Source: CAYQDR01 sp964416315 (GTDB lineage: Bacteria > Methylomirabilota > Methylomirabilia > Rokubacteriales > DASRDR01). From it: a stretch of 30,355 nt of DNA. A model generated the notes under the pieces. The model ran no database searches. It had not been told where the DNA came from and worked only from the letters and a program-made list of their open reading frames with translations. The stretch is from contig CAYQDR010000052.1 in assembly GCA_964416315.1 (NCBI GenBank), positions 1-30,355 on the forward strand, written 5' to 3'. The translations under genes were made by a program, and so were the position numbers. Numbering within the stretch: the first letter of the stretch is position 1; each line of letters opens with the position of its first letter. Of this stretch, positions 1-5,695 are shown piece after piece.

Positions 1-41
1 GCACGTCCGGATCCGTGGAGGGGGTTACGGGTAACCGTCAT
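1..41 (-). CDS. Possible start of a gene running off the window edge
   Basis: An ATG at 41 on the minus strand is preceded by GGAG five bases upstream and opens a frame of 13 codons (beginning M-T-V-T-R-N-P) that is still open at base 1. A perfect 6-2-6 inverted repeat (23-36, GGTTAC-gg-GTAACC) lies inside it. Nothing more can be said about the product. It may be a spurious frame. Confidence 0.2.
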   Translation of the reverse strand, partial: MTVTRNPLHGSGR

Positions 42-232
42 CTCTACTCCGACTGTCGCAGCGAGTCTACCACCGGGCGCAAGCGGCCCTCACGCGGGGA
101 TCACCGGGAGCCGCACGTGGGAGGCGCGCTCGGCATCGTGGAACACGTCACGTTCTTGTGAACGAGGACGTCGAAGGTCGGCTTGGAAGCCATGGTCAGG
201 CTCTCGGCGCGGGCGCCCGGCGCCGCGGGGCT

Positions 233-967
233 CTAGCCGGGGCGGGGGCGCGCGCGGAAGAAGGTGCTGGGCTCGGCGTCCTCGGGACGCACGGTGAACG
301 CCAGGTCGCCTCCCGCGGCGACCCGGTCGAGCCCGCCGAGCCCGAGGAGCGTCGTGACCTCCGGGACCGTGTAGAACGAGCGCTCCGAGTCCTGGACGGC
401 CCCGGTCTCGAGGAAGTGCCCGATCACCCGCCCCCGGCCCCGGACGGGGTCCAGGCTGAACTCCCAGACGATCTTGAGCTCTCCCTGCGTGTTGCGCCGG
501 AGGAAGATCCGGCGCCCGCCCTCGAACCAGCGGAGGACATCGAAGACGAAGTCCCCGCCCGGGGCGAGCGCGGCGCGCACGGCGCGGAAGGCCGGCACGA
601 GGTCGGCGCGCTCGACGCAGTTGAAGACACCGCCGAGCGCCGTCACGAGGTCGAAGGGCCCCCAGCGGTCCAGGCGGCCGTCGAGGAGGTCCGCGACCTC
701 GAAGCGCGCGTTCGGCACGCCTCGCGCGCGCTCGCGGGCGAGGTCGATCGCCACCGGCGCGGAGTCCACCCCGACCACCTCCGCCCCGCGCCGTGCCCAC
801 TCGAGGGCGTGGAGGCCGGCGTTGCAGCCGATGTCCAGGAGTCGTCGCGGCAGCGGGCGCCAGGCGAGGACCTCGTCGACCTCCTCCGCCGCCTCCCGGC
901 CCGCGTAGAAGGACCGCTCGAAGACGTCGATCGTGGTGCGGTCGTTGAAAAAGGCGTCGACGCCCAC
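233..967 (-). CDS. Class I SAM-dependent methyltransferase
   Basis: Predicted soluble methyltransferase of about 244 residues with a Rossmann fold; the substrate is unknown. Motif I (LDIGCNAG) lies near residues 44-51. An acidic residue that would bind the SAM ribose follows in VVGVDS near 68, and later motifs include FEVADLL and FDLVTALGG. Length fits small-molecule methyltransferases. I chose the GTG at 967 because the next upstream ATG (1042) would force translation through a GC-rich intergenic repeat (974-1060), giving a Gly/Pro/Arg-rich tail unlike the family. GAGG lies three bases before the GTG, which is close. It reads away from the ATP-grasp/peptide cassette, so a role there is not implied by operon structure. 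The fold is clear, the substrate is not. Confidence 0.82.
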   Translation of the reverse strand: MGVDAFFNDRTTIDVFERSFYAGREAAEEVDEVLAWRPLPRRLLDIGCNAGLHALEWARRGAEVVGVDSAPVAIDLARERARGVPNARFEVADLLDGRLDRWGPFDLVTALGGVFNCVERADLVPAFRAVRAALAPGGDFVFDVLRWFEGGRRIFLRRNTQGELKIVWEFSLDPVRGRGRVIGHFLETGAVQDSERSFYTVPEVTTLLGLGGLDRVAAGGDLAFTVRPEDAEPSTFFRARPRPG

Positions 968-973
968 TATCCT

Positions 974-1060
974 CGGAGGGGGGCCCTGCCCCCCTTTCCT
1001 TCGGGGGGCCGAACCTCCCCCCGGGATGGATTGCGCGGGCAAAGCCCGCGCTCGAAAGCG
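974..1060 (+). repeat. Intergenic hairpin module, copy A
   Basis: A G-run stem-loop (GGGGGG-ccct-GCCCCCC type, about 976-994) is followed by a C-run and a second stem-loop GCGCGGGC-AAA-GCCCGCGC (1033-1051). The same two-hairpin order recurs at 5060, 9675, 13691 (minus) and, in variant form, at 7292, 18655 and 22475. Here it lies between two minus-strand genes and is oriented against them. Confidence 0.7.
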
Positions 1061-1120
1061 CTTCGCCCAGGAGCGCGCGGACGAGTCACCGGCCTAGCGC
1101 CCCTTCACCGTCCGAGACCT

Positions 1121-1639
1121 TCAGTGCCGGCGGGCGCGCGCGCGGCGCCACCAGGCGCGGATCTCCCGGCGGTGCCCCGTCTCGTGGGTCCACGCGAACT
1201 CGCGGAGCCAGACGGTGACGGGCAGCTCGTGGGCCGGATCCCCGAGCGCCCGCGGGCGGAGCCGCCGGAGCGCCCCGGCGAGGGCGGCGCGGGCGCGCGC
1301 GAGCCGGCCGAGGACGCCCCGAAGGGACGCGCGGCGGGCCAGGCGGACGGCCCGCGCGTTGAAGCGATCGGCATCGGCCATGGTCTCGTACCAGACCATC
1401 CGCCGGGCCTGGCCGCGCGCGATGAGCCGGAGCCGGCGCGTTCCTTCCTCCTCCCACGCGGCGACGTGGGTGAGGACGTCCTTGATCGACCACGCGCCCT
1501 GGGTCCGCGGCCGGAGGATCGCTGCCTCGGGGATCCCCGCGAGCAGGGCGAGGGTCGCGGCCCGCGAGCGGTGCATCTCGGCGAGCGCCCGCCGACGCCA
1601 CCGGGCCAGGGCACGCGGGCTCCTCAGGGATCGGGCCAT
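1121..1639 (-). CDS. DinB-fold (DinB/DfsB-like) four-helix protein
   Basis: About 172 residues, strongly basic and helical. It has the pattern of the DinB/YfiT superfamily, a four-helix bundle that usually holds a divalent metal through three histidines. Candidates are His58 (in WSIKDVLTHVAAW) and His152/His156 (in WTHETGHRREI). The WSIKDVLTHVAAWEEEG stretch is typical of the DfsB/ClbS-like branch. Family members act as thiol-dependent transferases or detoxifying enzymes; the substrate here cannot be told. I start at the ATG at 1639. A longer frame reaches 1735, but its extra residues look non-coding and would cover a good promoter (1646-1675). It is divergent from the ATP-grasp gene. Confidence 0.75.
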   Translation of the reverse strand: MARSLRSPRALARWRRRALAEMHRSRAATLALLAGIPEAAILRPRTQGAWSIKDVLTHVAAWEEEGTRRLRLIARGQARRMVWYETMADADRFNARAVRLARRASLRGVLGRLARARAALAGALRRLRPRALGDPAHELPVTVWLREFAWTHETGHRREIRAWWRRARARRH

Positions 1640-1645
1640 GCTGGG

Positions 1646-1675
1646 ATGGTACGCCGAGCCCGCGCTCCCGTTCAA
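1646..1675 (-). promoter_or_regulatory. Probable sigma-70 promoter for the DinB-fold gene
   Basis: Reading the minus strand, TTGAAC (1675-1670), an 18-base spacer and TACCAT (1651-1646). The expected start of transcription falls at or within a base or two of the ATG at 1639, so the message may be leaderless. Confidence 0.4.
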
Positions 1676-1771
1676 CCCGGTTTTGACCATCTGCTCGCGA
1701 CGCCTCCGGGCTGCGGCCTCCGGGACGTGGCTCACTTCTCAGGCGCTGTGGTACCCTCTCCGCCGTCTGCC

Positions 1772-3160
1772 ATGACCGCCTTCGAGGCGCTCGCCGCGGC
1801 GCGGCTCGCGCGGCTGGACCGGCCCGCGCGGCGTGCGCTCTTCCGCGCGGTCGAGGCCGCCGAGGCCACGGTCGCGCTCTATCACCGGCATCGCGCCCGG
1901 GGTCGGCCCGTACCGCACCCGATCGCGCTCACGCCGTTCGTCGTCTCGCGGCGCCTCCTCCCCACGCTCGAACGCCTGGCCGACTGCGTGCATCGCCTCC
2001 AGACCCGCGCCCCGGAGCTCTACCGTGCGGACGCGTTTGACTTCCGCGCGCTCTGCCCCGTCGGGGAGACGACCGCGCGCTGGCTCGCCTGGGACGCGGG
2101 GGCGGCGGACCCGGGGGCGCTCATGATCCGGCCCGACGTCGGCCTCGAGGAGGTGGGACCGCAGGGCCAGCCGGTCCTCTTCGAGACGAACGCCACGGGG
2201 CTCGCCGGGCTCTACAACCACGCGGCGGGCGCTGCGATCCTCCGCCGAGAGGTCTTCCCGCGCCTCCTGACGGCGGCAGAGCAGGGGCGGCTGGAGGACC
2301 CGCCCGACCTCCTGGCCCTCGTCTACCGCTGGGTCACGCGCGCGGCGCGCCGGCTCGGCCGGCGACGCCTCCGCGGGGTGGCGTTCGTCGAGGAGGCGGC
2401 GGCGCTCCCTGGCTACAGCGAGCTGCCGCGACTGGTCCTCGCCTTCGAGGCGCGCGGGGTCCGCGCCGCCTGCGGGACCCCCGACCAGCTCCGCCGCACG
2501 CGGGCCGGGATCTTCCTGCGCGATTGCCCCGTGGACCTCGTCTACCGGGACCTCGCCTACGCGGATCTCGGCCCACCGTCCGCGCGGGGCCGGAGCGCCG
2601 GCGCCGTCATCGCGCTCGCCGGGGCCGGGCGCGTCCTCCCGTCGCTCGCCGGCGAGTTCGCGCACAAGGGGCTCCTCGAGGCGCTCGTCCGCCCGGAGTA
2701 TCGGCGACTCTTCACCCCCGCCGAGCGCCGCCTGCTCCGGGCTGCCGTGCCCTGGACGCGGGTCCTCGCCGCCCGCTTCACGGACGGACCGGGCGGCCGG
2801 CGCGTGGACCTGCCGGAGTACGCGCGCCGGCGCCGCGGCCGGCTCCTCATCAAGCCGAACGTGGGCTCGAGCGGCGAGGGGATCCTCCTCGGCCGCGAGA
2901 CCCCGGCCGCGCGCTGGGAGCAGCGGATCGCCCGTGCGCTCCGCGAGCCCGGGGCGTGGGTGGTGCAGGAGCGGCGGCCGGGGACACGGCGGGTCATGGT
3001 CTACCTCCGGGACGGCCAAGCCCACGCGGGCCCCTGCTACGTCTCGCTCGGGCTCTTCTACGCGCCCGGGGACCTCGGCCTCCACGTGCGCGTGAGCCGG
3101 GCCCCGATCGTCAACGTCGCGCGCGGCGGGGCCCTCGCCTGCGCGTTCCTGACGGGGTGA
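1772..3160 (+). CDS. Circularly permuted-type ATP-grasp ligase
   Basis: A 462-residue protein resembling circularly permuted ATP-grasp enzymes, the fold of the glutathionylspermidine synthase group, which form amide bonds from ATP-activated carboxylates. Landmarks: FETNATGLAGLYNH near 137-150, HKG near 298-300, the nucleotide-binding loop KPNVGSSGEGILLG near 361-374, VVQE near 397-400, RVS near 440-442 and NVARGG near 448-453. No signal peptide or membrane segment is seen. The ATG at 1772 is preceded by TGTGGTACCCT, a plausible extended -10 element. An open frame extends far upstream, but that part overlaps two minus-strand genes and is not real. The stop is 96 bases before a tiny open frame and a DUF692-like gene on the same strand, so it may be a tailoring enzyme of that cassette or only a neighbour. 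The substrate is unknown. Confidence 0.78.
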   Translation: MTAFEALAAARLARLDRPARRALFRAVEAAEATVALYHRHRARGRPVPHPIALTPFVVSRRLLPTLERLADCVHRLQTRAPELYRADAFDFRALCPVGETTARWLAWDAGAADPGALMIRPDVGLEEVGPQGQPVLFETNATGLAGLYNHAAGAAILRREVFPRLLTAAEQGRLEDPPDLLALVYRWVTRAARRLGRRRLRGVAFVEEAAALPGYSELPRLVLAFEARGVRAACGTPDQLRRTRAGIFLRDCPVDLVYRDLAYADLGPPSARGRSAGAVIALAGAGRVLPSLAGEFAHKGLLEALVRPEYRRLFTPAERRLLRAAVPWTRVLAARFTDGPGGRRVDLPEYARRRRGRLLIKPNVGSSGEGILLGRETPAARWEQRIARALREPGAWVVQERRPGTRRVMVYLRDGQAHAGPCYVSLGLFYAPGDLGLHVRVSRAPIVNVARGGALACAFLTG

Positions 3161-3176
3161 CGCGGCGCGTTATCCT
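3149..3176 (+). promoter_or_regulatory. Possible promoter for the peptide/MNIO cassette
   Basis: CTGACG (3149-3154), a 16-base spacer and TATCCT (3171-3176), partly inside the end of the ATP-grasp gene. The predicted start near 3183 would give a leader of about 70 bases before the ATG at 3257. The match is moderate. Confidence 0.35.
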
Positions 3177-3244
3177 GGGCTCTTGCGAAAACCGGCGCGT
3201 TTGAGTCAGACTAACTGATGCAAGTGCACCTCACCCCACCTCAG

Positions 3245-3251
3245 AAGGAGG
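3245..3251 (+). promoter_or_regulatory. Strong Shine-Dalgarno site deciding the small-peptide start
   Basis: AAGGAGG ends five bases before the ATG at 3257. It is among the best ribosome sites in the window, which supports translation of the short frame and favours the 16-codon start over an in-frame ATG at 3218 that lacks such a site. Confidence 0.6.
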
Positions 3252-3256
3252 GTCCT

Positions 3257-3307
3257 ATGGAGCTGGTTGTGGAGGTTGTCGACACCGTCGAGATCGTTCC
3301 AACCTGA
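3257..3307 (+). CDS. Putative RiPP precursor peptide, 16 aa
   Basis: Short open frame encoding MELVVEVVDTVEIVPT, then TGA. It has no cysteine, is acidic and valine-rich, and shows an internal repeat: VEVVDT followed by VEIVPT, with ELV at the start as a third partial unit. GTT is used for three of six valines, unlike the GTC/GTG-rich neighbours, and the surrounding 150 bases are less GC-rich than the flanks. It sits between an ATP-grasp gene and a DUF692/MNIO-like gene, the place where precursors of MNIO-modified peptides are often found. An in-frame ATG at 3218 would give 29 residues, adding a 13-residue stretch (starting MQVHLTPPQ) that could act as a leader. The coding strand can also fold: AGGTTG (3273-3278) pairs with CAACCT (3300-3305) around TCGAC-acc-GTCGA. 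A structured RNA is therefore an alternative. Confidence 0.5.
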   Translation: MELVVEVVDTVEIVPT

Positions 3308-3320
3308 CACAACTGAGCCA

Positions 3321-3338
3321 GCTCCTCGGCTGAGGAGC
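3321..3338 (+). other. Small stem-loop after the peptide gene
   Basis: GCTCCTC-ggct-GAGGAGC, seven base pairs with a four-base loop, directly upstream of the larger hairpin at 3343. Together they form a tandem stem-loop between the peptide gene and the MNIO-like gene. Confidence 0.4.
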
Positions 3339-3342
3339 ACCG

Positions 3343-3379
3343 ACACGGCCCCGGGTGGCGTCGCCACCCGGGGCCGTGT
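3343..3379 (+). terminator. Strong hairpin between peptide gene and MNIO-like gene (terminator or attenuator)
   Basis: An 18-base arm (3343-3360) is followed one base later by its exact reverse complement (3362-3379), giving a very stable GC-rich stem of about 17 pairs with a tiny loop. Only GTTACG follows, so there is no U-tract, and the MNIO-like ATG is 13 bases beyond the stem. The likely role is partial termination or processing, which would leave more peptide message than enzyme message. Confidence 0.6.
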
Positions 3380-3391
3380 TACGTTCGGGCC

Positions 3392-4192
3392 ATGCGCGTC
3401 TCGGTCGGCGCGTTCTACAATCCGCACCTCGCCGCGGCGACGCTGGAGGCGGCCGGGCTGATCGAGCACCTCGCGATGGCCGACCCGCCCCGTCCCGACG
3501 ATCCCCATTTCGGCGAGGTCCGGCGGCGGTTCGTCCTGCTCCTCCACGACTTCCTCGGCCAGCTGAGCGAGCCGCTCGGCGGCGTGGCCCTCGAGCGCGC
3601 CCGGCGCCTCGCCGCGCTCTACGACACGCCGTGGGCCGCCGAGCACCTCCAGCGTGTCCACACGACGGACGGCCGGGCCTTCGTGGACTACGTCTTCCCG
3701 CCGCTCTACACGGAGGACCTCTTGGCCGACTACGTCCGGAACGCGCGCGCCCTGCGGGAGGCGCTCGCCCGGCCGCTCGTGCTTGAGCCGATCCCGACGT
3801 ACCTCCGCCTGCCGCTCCCGCAGCTCGGGGAGGTCGAGTTCGTCCATCGCTTCTACGCGGAGAGCGGGTGCGGGATGCTCCTCGACGTCGCCCACGCGTC
3901 GCTCTCCGCGCGCTACGCCGGTGTCGGGCCGCGGGAGTTCGTCGCCGCCCTGCCCCTCGACCGGATCGTCGAGCTGCACGTCGCCGGCACGGAGCCCGAC
4001 CGGGACCTCGGGGGCCCGTGGATCGGGGCGGCCGCGCCCGGCCGGGAGATGCTGGATCTCGCGCTGTACGCGGCCGAGCGCGCTCCGGGCCTCCGCGCGG
4101 TCACGTTCGACGCGTTTTCGACGGCGCTCACGGTCGAGACGCTCCACGCGGGCGTGCGGGCGATCCGCGACGCCTTCGCCCTTCCGGCGTGA
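3392..4192 (+). CDS. DUF692/MNIO-like protein (multinuclear non-haem iron oxidase family)
   Basis: A 266-residue predicted TIM-barrel enzyme of the DUF692 family, whose studied members (MbnB, TglH and others) use two or three iron atoms to oxidise residues in ribosomal peptides. Family landmarks are recognisable: LLHDFLGQL with His52, AEHLQRV with His85, LVLEPIPTYL with Glu132 (the family usually has LEN), LLDVAHASL with Asp165 and His168, and ELHVAG with His196. The later D-x-H segment and the final E-x-D segment are degenerate: GGPWIG follows the His196 motif, and TFDAFS stands where an E is expected. It may therefore bind fewer metals or have diverged. It is slightly shorter than usual. 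The start at 3392 lies just after a strong hairpin. The next gene follows after 54 bases. No signal peptide is seen. Family confidence is good, activity is inferred. Confidence 0.72.
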   Translation: MRVSVGAFYNPHLAAATLEAAGLIEHLAMADPPRPDDPHFGEVRRRFVLLLHDFLGQLSEPLGGVALERARRLAALYDTPWAAEHLQRVHTTDGRAFVDYVFPPLYTEDLLADYVRNARALREALARPLVLEPIPTYLRLPLPQLGEVEFVHRFYAESGCGMLLDVAHASLSARYAGVGPREFVAALPLDRIVELHVAGTEPDRDLGGPWIGAAAPGREMLDLALYAAERAPGLRAVTFDAFSTALTVETLHAGVRAIRDAFALPA

Positions 4193-4246
4193 CCGGCCCG
4201 GGACCAGGCCGTCATCGTCCGGGGGCGGTGATCTGAGAGCTGGCGC

Positions 4247-5053
4247 GTGACCGGCCGCAGCCTCCACGACGCCCTCCTGCGCGTGCTGACGAGCGCGGCG
4301 CTGCGTGACGCCCTCGCCGCGTCCGGGCGGGACGGGGCGCTCGAGGCCGCGATCGGGGCCGAGGAGGCCGCCGTCCTCCGCGGCGCCGACCGGGAGCGCC
4401 TGGGCCGGCTCGCCCGGTTCATGGGGCGCCATTTTTACCGGGAGCGGATCGTGCGCCTCTTCGCCGCGAGCCGCGCGCTGGCCCGCCGCCGGGGTGTGGA
4501 CCCGCTGGTGCTCCTCCGCGAGCCGGCCTTCGACGCCCTCCTCGAGGCCGCGGAGGTGGGCTCGGCCGGGACGGCCGAGCGCCTCGCGGGGCGCGTGGAG
4601 GCCCGCCTCCTCGCGGCCCTGGGGGACCTGCCCTGGGGCCGGGACCTCGTCGCCTACGAGGGGGCGCTGTTCCGGGCCGAGGCCGGGCCGCGCTGCTGGG
4701 GTGACGGCGGGGCGGCGGGCAACGTGTCGGCTCGGTCGGCGTCAGTGCGGATCTGCGCGCTGGACTGGGACGTGACGGGTGTGGTCGCGGCCGTGCGGCG
4801 GGGCGACGCCGAGCCGCCCGTCCCCCCGCGGGGGCCGACGCGGCTCCTGGTCGCGCTGTCTCCCGACGGGCGCGTCACGACCGCGCGCGCGACCGAGAGC
4901 GTGGAGCGACTGCTCGCGGCGCTCGACGGGATCCGCTCGACGGCCCAGGTGGCGCGCGCGCTCGGCCTCGCCGAGCCGGACGTGAGCCGGGCCCTCGCCC
5001 AGCTTGCCACGATCGGCGCCGTGGAGTGGCGAGGGCGCGCCCCGACGGCCTGA
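4247..5053 (+). CDS. MNIO partner-like protein with C-terminal winged-helix (RRE-like) domain
   Basis: A 268-residue protein starting at GTG 4247; a TGA at 4229 limits extension upstream. Residues 1-145 are helical. The pattern around residues 58-145 (HFYRERIVRLF, GVDPLVLL, LPWGRDLVAYEGALF) recalls the partner proteins that accompany DUF692 enzymes (MbnC/DUF2063-like). Residues of about 195-265 look like a winged helix of the PqqD/RiPP recognition element type: two strands, then LLAALDGIRSTAQVARAL, a second helix and LAQLATIGAVEW. Such domains bind precursor leaders. Residues 150-190 form a linker with two cysteines (150 and 170). It sits downstream of the MNIO-like gene on the same strand and ends in a terminator-like hairpin, so the cassette closes here. 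Both domain assignments are by pattern, not search. Confidence 0.55.
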   Translation: MTGRSLHDALLRVLTSAALRDALAASGRDGALEAAIGAEEAAVLRGADRERLGRLARFMGRHFYRERIVRLFAASRALARRRGVDPLVLLREPAFDALLEAAEVGSAGTAERLAGRVEARLLAALGDLPWGRDLVAYEGALFRAEAGPRCWGDGGAAGNVSARSASVRICALDWDVTGVVAAVRRGDAEPPVPPRGPTRLLVALSPDGRVTTARATESVERLLAALDGIRSTAQVARALGLAEPDVSRALAQLATIGAVEWRGRAPTA

Positions 5054-5059
5054 GCTCAT

Positions 5060-5135
5060 CGGAGGGGGCCTCGACGGCCCCCTCCGAACCCTCCCCCCAA
5101 AGAACGTTGCGGCGGCAAAGCCGCCGCTCGGAGTG
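5060..5135 (+). terminator. Terminator-like hairpin module, copy B
   Basis: Seven bases after the partner gene's TGA comes an 11-pair stem with loop TCGAC (5060-5070/5076-5086). After a C-run follows a second stem-loop GCGGCGGC-AAA-GCCGCCGC (5109-5127) and CTCGGAGTGGAA. The first hairpin is almost identical to that at 9675, with the same loop and the same preceding TCAT. The rest of the interval up to 5215 shows no gene. Confidence 0.7.
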
Positions 5136-5215
5136 GAACCCTTTCCCGTTGGCGGTTTGTCCCCGCGCTGCGCCTCGTCTTACTTAGACGGCCTCCTGAG
5201 CCAGGCCTGGGTGAC

Positions 5216-5611
5216 TCAGCGCGCCGGGTCGAGGTGAAGCGTGAGGACCCGCGCCGGGCGCCCCGAAACGTTCCGCACGTTGTGCGGGGTCCGCGCCCGC
5301 TCCCACTTCACCTCGCCGGCCCGGAAGACCTCCGTCCCGTCGTCGCGGACCGACTCGACCTCACCCTCCAGGACGTAGTGGAGCACGGGCCCCGAGTGCT
5401 CGTGGCGCGTGGTCTCGGCGCCCGGGTCCCAGCGGTTCAGGTGCACCCGGAGCCCGACGCGCCGGGGGATCTCGTCCGTCGTTCGGGTGAAGAGGACGTC
5501 CGTGGTCACGCGCGGGCCCTGGGTCCAGGCCGCGCGGCCGCTCCAGCCGGCGGCCGCGCCCGCGGCGACGCAGAGGAGGGCCACGACGGCGGGGCTCCCG
5601 CGGATTCGCAT
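5216..5611 (-). CDS. Membrane-anchored/exported cupin-domain protein
   Basis: A 131-residue protein. Residues 8-25 form a hydrophobic N-terminal segment (VVALLCVAAGAAAGW) acting as signal or anchor, so the cupin barrel (about 35-130) should be outside the cytoplasm. Cupin motif 1 is visible as TRHEHSGPVLHYVLEGEVE (His70, His72 and His78 as possible metal ligands). Motif 2 includes ERARTPHNVRN with His110. The second half resembles small cupin_2 proteins that bind metal or a small ligand; the function is unknown. The start is the ATG at 5611, followed immediately by the hydrophobic stretch. It is divergent from the binding-protein gene at 5696, sharing an 84-base intergenic region. The very long antisense frame containing it is not real. 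Confidence 0.7.
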   Translation of the reverse strand: MRIRGSPAVVALLCVAAGAAAGWSGRAAWTQGPRVTTDVLFTRTTDEIPRRVGLRVHLNRWDPGAETTRHEHSGPVLHYVLEGEVESVRDDGTEVFRAGEVKWERARTPHNVRNVSGRPARVLTLHLDPAR

Positions 5612-5622
5612 GGGCTCCCGCC

Positions 5623-5652
5623 TTGTGGGCCGGGTGGCGGTTCGGGTATAGT
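5623..5652 (+). promoter_or_regulatory. Probable sigma-70 promoter of the ABC importer operon
   Basis: TTGTGG (5623-5628), an 18-base spacer and TATAGT (5647-5652). Transcription would start near 5659, about 37 bases before the binding-protein ATG. Confidence 0.5.
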
Positions 5653-5695
5653 GGGCGCCAGATTCCAGCCGCCGTCCATGCGGAGGCACGCACCC

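Noticed and set aside
101..193. Minus-strand frame of 30 codons (starting MASKPTFDVLVHKNV) with two cysteines
   Set aside because: No good ribosome site and no gene partner; it could be a broken remnant of the start of a larger gene, but I cannot show this. It is worth a search only if more upstream sequence is available.
158..1771. N-terminal extension of the ATP-grasp frame by about 540 codons
   Set aside because: It overlaps two well-supported minus-strand genes and an intergenic repeat, and its residues (Arg/Gly/Pro/Ala-rich) have no family pattern. The ATG at 1772 starts the recognisable protein.
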